64,000 bases of DNA from JAKLFA01 sp964450385 (GCA_964450385.1 CAYVEC010000011.1:1-64000); one strand, 5' to 3'; shown: positions 53,559 to 62,861, numbered from the stretch's first letter. Numbers and translations: made by a program. Notes: generated by a model not told the origin, from the sequence alone.

Positions 53559-54521
53559 ATGATCGAGACGCATAGATCCAAAGGGGAATGGCCGCAAACG
53601 GGCCGCCGGGGGTGGCCGTGGGATCTGCCCGTTTATCCGGAGGTGGTGCCTCCCCGGAATTCGGACGTTCGGCCCGTGATCAGTATCGTTATTCCGAATT
53701 ATAATCATGGCCTTTTCATTGAAACGGCGATCCGGTCGGTTCTTCTCCAGGATTTTCCAGCTGAACTGATTATTATCGATGAGGGGTCGACTGATGACTC
53801 TTTGGAAATTATCCGCAGGTATGCTCCACGGCTTGCGTTTTGGTCAACCGGTCCGTGGCGCGGGCAGACCGAGGTCCTTAATGAGGGTTTGGCCCGAGCC
53901 TCCGGAGAGATCGTCTCGTGGCTCTGCAGTGATGATTATTTTTTGCCTGGAGCGTTCCGCCGGGTCGCGGACGCCTTTGCTGCGGACCCGGCCGCGGGGA
54001 TCGTGGCTGGTCGAGGGCTGTATCGCAATAGCCGAGACCCCGCGGAGCAATGGACTTTTGTTCCGCGGCTCTGGGAGGCGGTACCCGCGGCGACGCCGTT
54101 CGCCCAACCGAGTTGTTTTTTTAAGAAGGCGCTGGTGGGCCGTGATCCGATTCTCGATAGCCGGTTCGCGTATGCGATGGATGTCGAATTGTGGGCGCGT
54201 TTAAAACATCAGGGAGTTCGACCGTTGTATATTGATGATCTTTTAAGCGTGAGTCAGGTCCGGCACGGGAATAAGACGAGCCGGAATCCCGAGGCGGTTT
54301 TTTGTGAGTTCCAAAGTATCTATGAACGCTACGCGCCGGAGAAGGCGGGGCTTGCCCGCTGGCATCGGCGGTTGCGGTATCCTGTTGAACGGTTTTGGCA
54401 GGCACACCCTGGGTGGGGCTGGAAGTTTTTGTTTGGTCCGTGGTGGGCGGTCGTGACACTGGTCCTGATGGCCGTTTACGGCCGCGATGCCTGGTGGATG
54501 CGCTGGATGAGGTGGGGATAA
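53559..54521 (+). CDS. Glycosyltransferase family 2
   Basis: The 320-residue protein has a 40-residue proline-rich N-terminal extension, then ISIVIPNYNHGLFIETAIRS, IIIDEGSTDDSLEI and VSWLCSDDYFLPGAF, the GT-A core. A C-terminal amphipathic or membrane-associated helix (KFLFGPWWAVVTLVLMAV, about 289-306) may hold it at the membrane. It starts 1 nt after the GT4 stop, and its own stop overlaps the next start (TAATG). Confidence 0.88.
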   Translation: MIETHRSKGEWPQTGRRGWPWDLPVYPEVVPPRNSDVRPVISIVIPNYNHGLFIETAIRSVLLQDFPAELIIIDEGSTDDSLEIIRRYAPRLAFWSTGPWRGQTEVLNEGLARASGEIVSWLCSDDYFLPGAFRRVADAFAADPAAGIVAGRGLYRNSRDPAEQWTFVPRLWEAVPAATPFAQPSCFFKKALVGRDPILDSRFAYAMDVELWARLKHQGVRPLYIDDLLSVSQVRHGNKTSRNPEAVFCEFQSIYERYAPEKAGLARWHRRLRYPVERFWQAHPGWGWKFLFGPWWAVVTLVLMAVYGRDAWWMRWMRWG

Positions 54522-55375
54522 TGCGATTTTCAGTGATCGTACCTTTTTTGAATGAGGAGCCCTACATATCGGCATGCGCCCGCGGGATCTTGCATCAGCA
54601 TGGCACCGCCGGGGATCATGAGGCGATCTTTGTTGATAACGGGTCAACAGATGGCTCGTGTGATCAGCTTGCCGCGTTTCCTCGGATCCGGGTGATCACC
54701 TGCGCCCAGGGTAACGTCTATCACGCCCGGAACCGGGCGGCGGCCGAGGCATCGGGTGAGGTCCTCGTGTTTACCGATGGCGATTGCGTTCCTTCCCCGG
54801 AATGGCTCCTCGCGGTTGAGGAGGCCTTGGCTGACCCCGATTGCGACCTTGTGACCGGGCCGCGGCTTTTTCATCCCGAGCGGAGCCGTTGGCTCGAGGT
54901 CTTTGAGTGGTATGAGAATGCCAAGGCTGAATATGTGTTCCGTCATGACCTGGGCCCATGGCTTTTTGGCTACACGAACAATCTTGCGGTGCGCGCGAAT
55001 GTCTTTCATGCCGTCGGAGGATTCGCGGAGGATGAGCCGGTGAGCGCGGATACGGATTTTGTTCAGCGGGTCTGGGCCTTGTCCGCGCGGCCGAATTGCT
55101 GTTTCCATCCCGAGATGCGGGTCGTGCATCTTGAGGTGAGGTCGTTTGTGGATTGGATGAACAAACTCTTTGTCTATGGGCAGGCGAACGAGCGGTTAAT
55201 GGCGAGCTCGGCATCGTATCATCCCCTCTCGGTCTCGATGCGGCGGGAGGTCGCTGGGCGGGTCTTAGAACGGGTTCGGCCGTTGCCTCGCGCGGCGATG
55301 CTGGGGGCGCTGGGTCTGGGCCAACTCGCCTATTGGGCAGGCGCGGCGAAGACACGGATCGGTAGGCATGGATAA
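54521..55375 (+). CDS. Glycosyltransferase family 2
   Basis: The 284-residue protein has RFSVIVPFLNEEPYISAC, IFVDNGSTDGSC, ARNRAAAEASGEVLVFTDGD with a DGD metal site, and a C-terminal RVWALSARPNCCFHPE part. It resembles mycofactocin- or EPS-type GT2 enzymes. TAATG coupling with the gene before and an 8-nt overlap with the gene after place it inside the operon. A longer frame from 54395 runs into the preceding gene and is not used. Confidence 0.87.
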   Translation: MRFSVIVPFLNEEPYISACARGILHQHGTAGDHEAIFVDNGSTDGSCDQLAAFPRIRVITCAQGNVYHARNRAAAEASGEVLVFTDGDCVPSPEWLLAVEEALADPDCDLVTGPRLFHPERSRWLEVFEWYENAKAEYVFRHDLGPWLFGYTNNLAVRANVFHAVGGFAEDEPVSADTDFVQRVWALSARPNCCFHPEMRVVHLEVRSFVDWMNKLFVYGQANERLMASSASYHPLSVSMRREVAGRVLERVRPLPRAAMLGALGLGQLAYWAGAAKTRIGRHG

Positions 55376-56357
55376 CGGGGATCACGGAAAGATCTATTCG
55401 GTGATCGTTCCGGCACGGAACGTCCAGGCGACACTCGCCTCGAGCCTTGCCGCGATCCGACGGGCATGGGTCGAGGGGGGAGAGCTTATTGTCGTCGATG
55501 ACGCAAGCAGTGACACGACCGCTGAGGTCGCCGGCCGGTATGCCGACGAGGTGATCCAAAACTCTCGGCGTGTGGGCCGGGCCGCGGCGCGGAACATCGG
55601 GGTCGAGGCCTCGTCGGGCGGGGTCCTTATTTTTATCGACGCGGATGTTGAGATTGAGGCGGGGACCTTAGAGCGGGCACTCGCCCTGTTTCGGGACAAT
55701 AGTGATATCGATGGGGTCTCCGGGGTTCTTTCGGCCGCAGAACGCACGGGCGGATGGTTTACGGACTACAAAAATCTTTATATGCACGTTGTTTTTTCAC
55801 AGGTCAGGGGGGATGCGGCGTTCCTCTTTTCATCGTTCTGCGCGCTTCGCCGACGGGCCTGGGAGCCGTTTGATGAGACCTTTGCGGCGGGAGAGGATAC
55901 GGAGCTCGGGGCCCGGCTGGCCCGGTCAGGGCATTGTCTTGTCGTGGATCCGGGGCTCGAGGTGGTGCACCGCAAAAGCTACTCGTTCTTGTCCTTGATG
56001 AAAAATGACGCGATCATTCCCTTCTGGTGGGCGCGGATTCTGTTAAAATATTTCGAGGTGTCCGGAGTGGGCGGGGATCACGTGATGGCGCATGCCTCGT
56101 ATACCCAGACCGTGAGCCTGGCTGTGAGCGGACTTTTGGTCGCAGACCTGATCGCCCGTCCGGCCTGGATGCCGGACATGGTGACGGCCGGACTTGTGCT
56201 TGTGTGGTCGGCCCTGAACGCGAGGTTTTTGTCGTATGGCAGCCGGCATCGGGGGCTGGGATGGCTTGTCGGAGCGGTTGCCCTGACCCTCGCGGATCAG
56301 ACGGTGATGCTGATCGGCGCCCTCGCGGGCCTTGTCTGGTGGACGCTAAAAAGGTAG
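55368..56357 (+). CDS. Membrane-associated glycosyltransferase family 2
   Basis: The 329-residue protein has YSVIVPARNVQATLASSLAA, LIVVDDASSDTTAEVA, GRAAARNIGVEASSGGVLIF, and IDADVEIEAG as the metal site. The C-terminal 90 residues contain about three hydrophobic helices (TVSLAVSGLLVADLI; VTAGLVLVWSALNARFL; LVGAVALTLADQTVMLIGAL), as in lipid-acceptor glycosyltransferases. It probably acts on a lipid-linked glycan and fits export by the MsbA-type protein. Confidence 0.87.
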   Translation: MDNGDHGKIYSVIVPARNVQATLASSLAAIRRAWVEGGELIVVDDASSDTTAEVAGRYADEVIQNSRRVGRAAARNIGVEASSGGVLIFIDADVEIEAGTLERALALFRDNSDIDGVSGVLSAAERTGGWFTDYKNLYMHVVFSQVRGDAAFLFSSFCALRRRAWEPFDETFAAGEDTELGARLARSGHCLVVDPGLEVVHRKSYSFLSLMKNDAIIPFWWARILLKYFEVSGVGGDHVMAHASYTQTVSLAVSGLLVADLIARPAWMPDMVTAGLVLVWSALNARFLSYGSRHRGLGWLVGAVALTLADQTVMLIGALAGLVWWTLKR

Positions 56358-56369
56358 GAAGGAAATAAG

Positions 56370-57788
56370 ATGACGGATCATGCGGCACATTGTGTGATCG
56401 GGGCAGGTCCGAGCGGGCTGGCCTGCGCGGATGTCTTGACCCGGGCCTCGGCCCCGTGTCGTGTCCTTGAGCAGGACGCCGACGTGGGGGGGATGTGCCG
56501 AACGATTGATTTTCACGGGTATCTCTTCGATCTCGGCGGGCACCGGTTCTTGTCCAAGGATCCCGGTGTCAATGCTTTGTGGCGGTCGGTCCTGGGAGAC
56601 GACCTCCATCAGGTGCAGCGGCTGAGCAGGATCTTTTATCGCCGCCGTTTTTTCAATTATCCCCTAAGCTTTCTCAATACCTTTTGGAACCTGGGTCCGG
56701 TCGAGAGCGTCTGGTCCGTCGGGAGTTTTTTCGCGTCCAAGGTCTTTCATCGTGGCGATGAGGAGACCTTTGAGGGATGGATCATCCGTCATTTCGGCCG
56801 GCGGCTTTATGAGATTTTTTTTAAGTCGTACACGGAAAAGGTCTGGGGGATGGAATGCCGTCATATCTCCGCCGAGTGGGCGAAACAGCGGATCATGGGA
56901 CTGTCGCTCCGCGCGGCGCTTCAGAAGGCGCTACTGGGTCATTCGGCGCGCGCCGGGCGGACCCTTTATGAGCGTTTTCTCTATCCAGTGAGAGGGCCGG
57001 GCCAATTTTATGGGCGACTGGCCGACCGGATCACCGATGCGGGTGGGGAGATCACGCGCCAGGCCCGGGTGGAACGGATCTTTTGGTGCGGTCGCAGCGT
57101 CGAGGCGGTTGGGGTCACGGGGCCCGACGGCGACGTGCGGCGGATGACCGTGGACCATCTGTTCTCGAGCATGGCCGCAGGCGACGTGATCCGCGCCATG
57201 GACCCGCGTCCGCCGGAGGCGGTGATCGCGGCGGCAGAACAGCTTCGGTTCCGAGGGTTTATTTCGGTGAATGTTATTCTGGACAAGGAGACTGTCTTTC
57301 CTGATCAGTGGATCTATGTGCATTCGCCGGAGGTGAAGCTCGGCCGGATCCAGAATTATAAAAATTGGAGCCCGGCCATGGTCGCGGATTATCATAAGAC
57401 GACCCTGGGGTTGGAATATTTTTGTTCACCGGGCGACGCTGTCTGGGAGATGAACGACGAGGATATGATCGGCTTCGCCCTTGATGAGCTTGAACGGACC
57501 GGGATCGTTTCGCGCCGGTATCTGATCAATGCCTTTGTCACCCGGTGCCCGCAGGCCTATCCGGTCTACGCCCTCGGGTACCGCGCGGCCCTCGAGACCG
57601 TGCGTCACTATTTGACCGGATTCGAGAACCTGTATATGATGGGTCGGCAGGGATTGTTCCGATATTGCAATTCGGATCACGCGATGATCATGGGTCGGCT
57701 CGCCGCAGAAAAGGCCCTGGGCCGTTCTTCAGCGGACCTCTGGGCCACCGACGGAAAGAACGGGTATTTAGAGACCGAGGATCTGTAA
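56370..57788 (+). CDS. FAD-dependent UDP-galactopyranose-mutase-like oxidoreductase
   Basis: The 472-residue protein has the dinucleotide motif VIGAGPSGLACADVL, VLEQDADVGGMCRTIDFHGY, FDLGGHRFLSKDP, and a C-terminal FAD-contact segment GRQGLFRYCNSDHAMIMG. It belongs to the amine-oxidase/protoporphyrinogen-oxidase-like group that includes UDP-galactopyranose mutase. A sugar ring or oxidation role in the glycan pathway is likely from context. It shares TAATG with the next gene. The true substrate is not visible. Confidence 0.85.
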   Translation: MTDHAAHCVIGAGPSGLACADVLTRASAPCRVLEQDADVGGMCRTIDFHGYLFDLGGHRFLSKDPGVNALWRSVLGDDLHQVQRLSRIFYRRRFFNYPLSFLNTFWNLGPVESVWSVGSFFASKVFHRGDEETFEGWIIRHFGRRLYEIFFKSYTEKVWGMECRHISAEWAKQRIMGLSLRAALQKALLGHSARAGRTLYERFLYPVRGPGQFYGRLADRITDAGGEITRQARVERIFWCGRSVEAVGVTGPDGDVRRMTVDHLFSSMAAGDVIRAMDPRPPEAVIAAAEQLRFRGFISVNVILDKETVFPDQWIYVHSPEVKLGRIQNYKNWSPAMVADYHKTTLGLEYFCSPGDAVWEMNDEDMIGFALDELERTGIVSRRYLINAFVTRCPQAYPVYALGYRAALETVRHYLTGFENLYMMGRQGLFRYCNSDHAMIMGRLAAEKALGRSSADLWATDGKNGYLETEDL

Positions 57789-59824
57789 TGATGAGACGAT
57801 GGCAGAAGATCGTTCAGAGCACGCCGTTCCGGTTGTGCGTGATGGCAGCGGCCGTGGCCTTGCTCTATGGTCATGTGGTCCGGGCCCCGTTTCATTTCGA
57901 TGACATTGCTTTTATTAAGAACAACACATATCTGCAACGGGTCTCGGACCTCCGGGCGATCTGGGGGCAGCCGTATTCGCGACTGAATTTTTTTACCTTC
58001 GTGTCGTTCGCGATCAATTACCATCTTGGGAAATGGGAAACGCTCGGGTATCATTTGGTCAACATCGGCCTCCATCTCGTGAACGGGATCCTGGTCTTTT
58101 TCGTGGCGCGGTGGATACTGACCCTCGCGGATCATCGGAAACGGTTGTCCGCTAGTGAGATCGGGACGTTGGCCTTTGGGACCGCGATGATCTTTCTCGT
58201 GCACCCAGTGCAGGTCCACTCTGTGACCTATATCTGGTCGCGGTCGGAATTGTTGTCAGGTCTGTTTTCTCTGCTCGCTGTTGTGATGTATCTGAAGGCC
58301 CGGGTCGAGCGGCAGGGGTGGTGGTTCCTGGCGGCTTCGGTCATGGCCATGATCGGTCTCTTTTCCCGGGGGAATAATTTTATCCTGCCCCTGATCGTGC
58401 TCCTGATCGAATCCGTGTGCTTTGGCGGGGGATGGATGAGGCGTGTGTCGTGGCGGCGGTTAGGGCTCGCGGTCGTCGGGCTGGGAATCATCGGAGGGAT
58501 CGCGGGGCTCGCGGGGCCCGCGGTTCTGCGCCTCCTATCTATGGACTGGGTCTTTAAGGGGGAATTCACACCGCTTGTCTATGCCCTTAATCAGCCACAG
58601 GTTGTTTTCCGGTATATCGGATTGTGCCTTTGGCCTTTTGGATTGAGCCTGGATCATCATGTCTTGTTTTATGCCAATCTTTTAAGCCCTCGGGTCATCG
58701 GCCCGCTTGTGGCCCTGGTGGCCGTCTTCGCCGGCGTCATTGTCCTTTATCGTCGAGACCGTTTGCTAGGAGCCGGGCCCGTGTGGTTTTTTATTTGGTT
58801 GATTCCGGTATCGACCGTGTTTCCGCTTGTGACGGTCATGGCCGAAAGCCGTCTCTACATGCCGATGTTTGGTTTTGCTTTGTGTGCGATGACGATCATG
58901 ATGCGGATCAAGGTCTCGGCGTGGGCGCGTCACACCCTTACGGTCGGCGTTGTTTTCTTTCTGGCGCTCGTCACGACTGCGAGGAATTATTATTGGCAGG
59001 ACTCGTTTCTCCTGTTAGAGGATGTCGTGCGGAGGTATCCCAATTATGCGCGTCCTTATTTGGGGCTCGGGAATCTTTATGAGGAGCGCGGCGATCATGA
59101 GACGGCCCTGCGGTGTTTTCACCGGGTGCTGGCCCTTGAGCCTCGGAGCGCGGAGGCCTTGAATAACATCGGGATTATTTGGATAAAGAAGAAAGATTAT
59201 CAGAAGGCCGAGGTCTTTTTTGTCGAGGCGGTGGCGGCCAACCCTGATTTTCTTAACGCCCATATCAATCTTGGGAATGCTATGATCCTGAGCGGCAAGT
59301 ATGACGACGCTCGTGAGGTATTCCGGCGGGCTGTGGTCAAAGGGGCCGGGGCCTGGGCGCACGCAGGGATCGGTGTTGCTAATTTCCGAATGGGGCGTCT
59401 GAAGGAGGCTCAGGATTCTCTGACGCAGGCGGTTGTGCTCGATCCGAAAAATTTTTATGCGATTCTCCAACTCGCACACACGTGTGTCGCGCAGAACGAT
59501 ATTGTTGCAGCCAGATGGATGTATGAAACGGCGGCCAAGCTTGAGCCGGAGAATTATACGGTCGCGTATAATCTCGGGCGGGTTTATTTAAAACTCGGGC
59601 TTGTGCCGTGGGCGGAACTAAGTTTTTTGCGCGCGGCCAAGGTCCGGCCCGGAACAGCGGCCCCGTATATCGAGCTCGCCCGTTTATCCGCGTCCAGGGG
59701 TGAGATGAAGAAATTCACGCGGTACATGGGGGAGGTTGAAAAGATGGCCCATTCCTCGGCGGTGGATGACGCGGGGGACGCGCTGCCTTTATTTTCTTCA
59801 GGTGTCGGGGTCAAAGGATATTGA
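57788..59824 (+). CDS. TMTC-like membrane protein with C-terminal TPR repeats
   Basis: The 678-residue protein has about ten hydrophobic helices in its first 400 residues, with FHFDDIAFIKNN after the first helix (the DD is typical of GT-C transferases), FLVHPVQVHSVTYIWSRSEL, and TRNYYWQDSF at the end of the membrane part. From about 418 a series of TPR units follows (ARPYLGLGNLYEERGDHETA, AEALNNIGIIWIKKKDYQKA and more). TMTC proteins in animals are O-mannosyltransferases; bacterial homologues are unproven. It could glycosylate proteins in the periplasm. It is the last gene of the long operon. A longer frame from 57545 only overlaps the flavoprotein gene. Confidence 0.85.
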   Translation: MMRRWQKIVQSTPFRLCVMAAAVALLYGHVVRAPFHFDDIAFIKNNTYLQRVSDLRAIWGQPYSRLNFFTFVSFAINYHLGKWETLGYHLVNIGLHLVNGILVFFVARWILTLADHRKRLSASEIGTLAFGTAMIFLVHPVQVHSVTYIWSRSELLSGLFSLLAVVMYLKARVERQGWWFLAASVMAMIGLFSRGNNFILPLIVLLIESVCFGGGWMRRVSWRRLGLAVVGLGIIGGIAGLAGPAVLRLLSMDWVFKGEFTPLVYALNQPQVVFRYIGLCLWPFGLSLDHHVLFYANLLSPRVIGPLVALVAVFAGVIVLYRRDRLLGAGPVWFFIWLIPVSTVFPLVTVMAESRLYMPMFGFALCAMTIMMRIKVSAWARHTLTVGVVFFLALVTTARNYYWQDSFLLLEDVVRRYPNYARPYLGLGNLYEERGDHETALRCFHRVLALEPRSAEALNNIGIIWIKKKDYQKAEVFFVEAVAANPDFLNAHINLGNAMILSGKYDDAREVFRRAVVKGAGAWAHAGIGVANFRMGRLKEAQDSLTQAVVLDPKNFYAILQLAHTCVAQNDIVAARWMYETAAKLEPENYTVAYNLGRVYLKLGLVPWAELSFLRAAKVRPGTAAPYIELARLSASRGEMKKFTRYMGEVEKMAHSSAVDDAGDALPLFSSGVGVKGY

Positions 59825-59835
59825 TGATCCGCTCC

Positions 59836-59864
59836 TTGCAAAACGGGCGGATCCGTGATATAGA
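59836..59864 (+). promoter_or_regulatory. Promoter for the DUF6580-like gene, within an inverted repeat
   Basis: TTGCAA (59836-59841), 17-bp spacer, TATAGA (59859-59864). An inverted repeat GATCCGC (59826-59832) / GCGGATC (59847-59853) spans the -35 and spacer. It could be an operator or the end-hairpin of the upstream operon; no T-run follows. Confidence 0.5.
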
Positions 59865-59900
59865 GAAGGGGTTGATGTTAATCGAAAACAGGAGACGCGT

Positions 59901-60401
59901 ATGTTGGCTGTCGGACTTGTGGTGATCGGGATCCTGGCTCGGATCATGATGCACAGCGCGAATTTTACGCCGGTGCTTGCCATTGCGCTTTTTGGAGGGG
60001 TGTATTTAAATCGTCGGGCGGCGCTCTGGCTGCCGGTCGCCCTCATGGCGGTCACAGACACGGTCTTGGGGTGGCATCCGCTTATCCCGTTCACCTGGGG
60101 GAGCATGGTCCTCGTCGCCCTTTTGGGCATGAGTCAGCGCGGCCGCATGCGGCCGTCCGGGGTCGCTCTCTCGTCGGTTGCGGCGGCGGTTCTCTTTTTT
60201 GTGATCACGAATTTCGGGGCGTGGCTTCTCATGTATCCGAGGGACCTCGCTGGATTTGTTTCGTGTTATCTCGCGGCGGTGCCGTTCTTTCGGCAGACGC
60301 TGTTGAGCACCGTGATGTACACGGCAGTGTTGTTTGTCTCGTATGAATGGATGGCCCGGCGGGTCCAATCGACCCGGCTGGCCTGGGTGGTTGAGGGATA
60401 G
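59901..60401 (+). CDS. DUF6580-like small integral membrane protein, putative transporter component
   Basis: The 166-residue protein has about five hydrophobic helices and the pattern NFTPVLAIALFGGVYLNRR, LMAVTDTVLGWHP, FFVITNFGAWL and CYLAAVPFFRQTLLSTVMYT, which I recognise as the DUF6580 family of putative transport proteins. The fold resembles small substrate-binding membrane units of vitamin uptake systems. It precedes a cobalamin riboswitch and a BtuB-like receptor, so a role in B12 or precursor uptake is plausible but not shown. ATG 59901 follows ACGCGT; a weak ribosome site. Confidence 0.7.
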   Translation: MLAVGLVVIGILARIMMHSANFTPVLAIALFGGVYLNRRAALWLPVALMAVTDTVLGWHPLIPFTWGSMVLVALLGMSQRGRMRPSGVALSSVAAAVLFFVITNFGAWLLMYPRDLAGFVSCYLAAVPFFRQTLLSTVMYTAVLFVSYEWMARRVQSTRLAWVVEG

Positions 60402-60411
60402 GAAGGACATG

Positions 60412-60590
60412 ATGGTGTGCCGGTCCCCTCGGTGAGCGAGGGGGGCAACAGGGAAAACTGGTGAGAGTCCAGTACGGTCCCGCCGCTGTCATGGCGCGAT
60501 GCGCCAGAGTCAGAAGGCCTGCCGGCATGTGGTGCGTGGTTGCGAAAGACAGCCTCTGCGCGCCGAGATTAGGGTGAAGCGACGGGTGCA
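60412..60590 (+). promoter_or_regulatory. Cobalamin (B12) riboswitch
   Basis: The stretch contains the conserved B12 aptamer elements in order: GGTG-GCC start, the AACAGGGAA box, GGTGAGAGTCCAG, CGGTCCCGCCGCTGT (the B12-box core) and CAGAAGGCCTGCC. Boundaries are approximate by about 10-20 nt. It lies upstream of the TonB-dependent receptor and is followed by a terminator. Binding of adenosylcobalamin should favour the terminator and shut off receptor synthesis. Confidence 0.95.
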
Positions 60591-60592
60591 AT

Positions 60593-60631
60593 CCTGATCG
60601 GACAGGTGTGTCTGGTCAGGGTTTTTCTTTT
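60593..60631 (+). terminator. Riboswitch-controlled terminator
   Basis: CCTGATCGGACA (60593-60604) pairs with TGTCTGGTCAGG (60609-60620), with two wobble pairs, around GGTG; GTTTTTCTTTT follows (60621-60631). It lies between the aptamer and the receptor start at 60661, so it is the likely expression platform acting on transcription. Confidence 0.9.
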
Positions 60632-60660
60632 ATAGCGGTCGAAAACAGAAAGGGGACGGG

Positions 60661-62694
60661 GTGCGGGGGAGGAGACGGCGAGCATATTTTAATATCGTTG
60701 GGATGATCGGTCTCTGCCTCGGCGCGGATCCGGCCGCGGCCGGTGAGGGGGTGGCGCTTGAGCCGATCGTCGTCACCGGGACACGGCCGGCCCAGTCAGG
60801 GGGCGAGTACGGCGGGAACATCACGGTGATCGGTCCGCGCGAGATCGCCTCAAGCGGGGCGTCGGATCTCGCCGGGCTCCTCGCGTCGGTGCCGGGTGTT
60901 TTTATGACTAAAAAGGGGAACAGTCGCAGCGCGATCACGGATATCCGGGGTTTTGGGGATACCGCGGACCGCAACGTGGTGATCCTTATCGACGGTAGGC
61001 GGCTCAATAGTGCAGACAATGCCGCAGTGGATCTTTCGATGGTCCCGCTTGAGGCCATTGACCGTGTCGAGGTCATGCGGGGGGCGGGATCGGTGTTTTA
61101 TGGGGACAATGCGGTAGGTGGGGTGGTGAATATTATTACGAAAAAAGGCCGGGGCCCGGCCGAGACCGCGGTGACCGCGACCGCCGGGAGCTATGGAGCG
61201 CGCTCAGCGGGAATGAGCACCGGCGGCGGCGAGGCGGCGTGGTCGTATTTTCTTTTTTCAGAATATGCCGACAGGGCCGGGTATCGGGCCAACAGCGATG
61301 TCTTATCCGCGAATGGAGGGGTCCGGCTCGGGCATGTTGTTTCTAAGCGCCTCTCGCTTGACGCGGATATGATCTGGCATGAGGATGACTACGGCCTGCC
61401 GGGAGGTCTCAATGACGCGGGGCTCGCCAGCCTTGGCCGTCGGGGTTCGGATGAGGAGGAGAATAACGGTCAGACCCGCGACCGGACCATGGGCCTCGCG
61501 CTCACGGCCCGTCCGTGGGAGGATCCGTCGGTGGATGGGACGGTGACCGCGGAATATTTCTTCAGGAATCAGGACAGCTATGGCTGGTATGATTACGGAT
61601 CGTGGGGCGCGCATGCCACCAAACGGGCGATCGACACCCATGGGGTCCTAGTGAAATACGCCCATCGCGGTGAGGTGGCCGGCCGGGCCTATACCGCGGT
61701 CATCGGGACCGACCTTTACGCGGTCACGAATGATATTTTAGGGAGCGGGGAAGGACTGTCGGCGAGCAGTGATGATCTCACGATCACGAAGGATGAGATC
61801 GGTCTTTACGCGTATACCGAACTTGAGGCCGTGTCACGCGTGTTCGTTGGTGTCGGGGGGCGGCGTCAGTCGGCCCGGTACGCTTTTGATCAGCGGAGCG
61901 GGACCCCGGCCCAGACGACCCGCGAACCATCCGAGACCGTGGGCAAGTGGCTCATCCGTTATGAATACGCCGAGCGGTCGAATCTGTATGTTTCGGCGGA
62001 GGAGACCTTTCGTTTCCTCTCGACGGATGAATGGTATAGCACCTGGACAGGTCTTGACACCACCCTGGCGCATCAGCGCGGGGTCCAGTATGAGCTCGGT
62101 TGGCGGCATGATATCGAAGGCATGGCGCAGGTCTCCGTCGTGCCCTACTGGATTGATCTTGAGGACGAGATCTTTCTGGACCCGAGCGTGTCCCCCGGGC
62201 ATAACGCGAATTATGACGAGACCCGCCGGCGCGGGATCGAGGTCTCCGGATCATGGGACCTGTTGAGGTGCGTTTCGGCGCCGGGGCTTAGCGAGTGGCG
62301 GGTCGCTGCGGATTATCGGTATCAGGAGGCGGAGTTTACGGAGGGAAATTTTTCAGGCCGGGATGTGCCGATGGCCCCCCGGCATCAGGCCGGGATCCGG
62401 ATGAACGGCCGGGCGCGTTCGGGACTCGGGCTCTCGGTGGGTGAGCGTCTGACAGGGGCGCGGTATGTGATCAATGATATAGCCAACGCCCTGCCTCAGG
62501 AAGAGGCCTATTGGGTCACGGATGTTGAGACCTCCTTTAAAAAAGAGGAATGGGAGGTGTGGCTGCGTTTGGAGAATCTTTTCGCACGACGCTATCATGA
62601 GATGGCGGTGAAATCCGCGGGGGATTCGATGAATGTCGAATATTATCCGGCGCCGGGTCGCGCGGTCGTGGTTGGGGCGAAGTGGGTGTTTTGA
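60661..62694 (+). CDS. btuB: TonB-dependent outer-membrane receptor, BtuB-like
   Basis: The 677-residue protein starts at GTG 60661, after AAAGGGG. It has a signal peptide (basic RGRRRRA, hydrophobic IVGMIGLCLG, cleavage near AAA-GEG), a TonB box EPIVVTGTR, the plug domain (TDIRGFGDTADRNVVILIDG, RVEVMRGAGSVFYGDNAVGG) and a barrel ending in the aromatic GAKWVF. It takes up cobalamin or a related corrinoid through TonB energy. The substrate call rests on the B12 riboswitch upstream. No BtuCDF genes are in the window. Confidence 0.88.
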   Translation: MRGRRRRAYFNIVGMIGLCLGADPAAAGEGVALEPIVVTGTRPAQSGGEYGGNITVIGPREIASSGASDLAGLLASVPGVFMTKKGNSRSAITDIRGFGDTADRNVVILIDGRRLNSADNAAVDLSMVPLEAIDRVEVMRGAGSVFYGDNAVGGVVNIITKKGRGPAETAVTATAGSYGARSAGMSTGGGEAAWSYFLFSEYADRAGYRANSDVLSANGGVRLGHVVSKRLSLDADMIWHEDDYGLPGGLNDAGLASLGRRGSDEEENNGQTRDRTMGLALTARPWEDPSVDGTVTAEYFFRNQDSYGWYDYGSWGAHATKRAIDTHGVLVKYAHRGEVAGRAYTAVIGTDLYAVTNDILGSGEGLSASSDDLTITKDEIGLYAYTELEAVSRVFVGVGGRRQSARYAFDQRSGTPAQTTREPSETVGKWLIRYEYAERSNLYVSAEETFRFLSTDEWYSTWTGLDTTLAHQRGVQYELGWRHDIEGMAQVSVVPYWIDLEDEIFLDPSVSPGHNANYDETRRRGIEVSGSWDLLRCVSAPGLSEWRVAADYRYQEAEFTEGNFSGRDVPMAPRHQAGIRMNGRARSGLGLSVGERLTGARYVINDIANALPQEEAYWVTDVETSFKKEEWEVWLRLENLFARRYHEMAVKSAGDSMNVEYYPAPGRAVVVGAKWVF

Positions 62695-62762
62695 CCGTGC
62701 GCTGAGCGGACCGAGGCGTGGCTGATTTCTGTGGGGGCATTTGTTTCGTGGAGGGAACCCCC

Positions 62763-62791
62763 TAGACACTGCGGGTAAAATCTGTTATAAA
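62763..62791 (+). promoter_or_regulatory. Promoter for tRNA-Arg
   Basis: TAGACA (62763-62768), 17-bp spacer, TATAAA (62786-62791); start near 62798, about 64 nt before the tRNA. The GC-rich palindrome near 62809-62823 lies in the leader. Confidence 0.55.
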
Positions 62792-62861
62792 TCTGGAGTC
62801 ATCATGGGCGGGGCCGCCCGGTAGTCATTGATAAATAATATCATTTTAATGTGTTTCTTGT

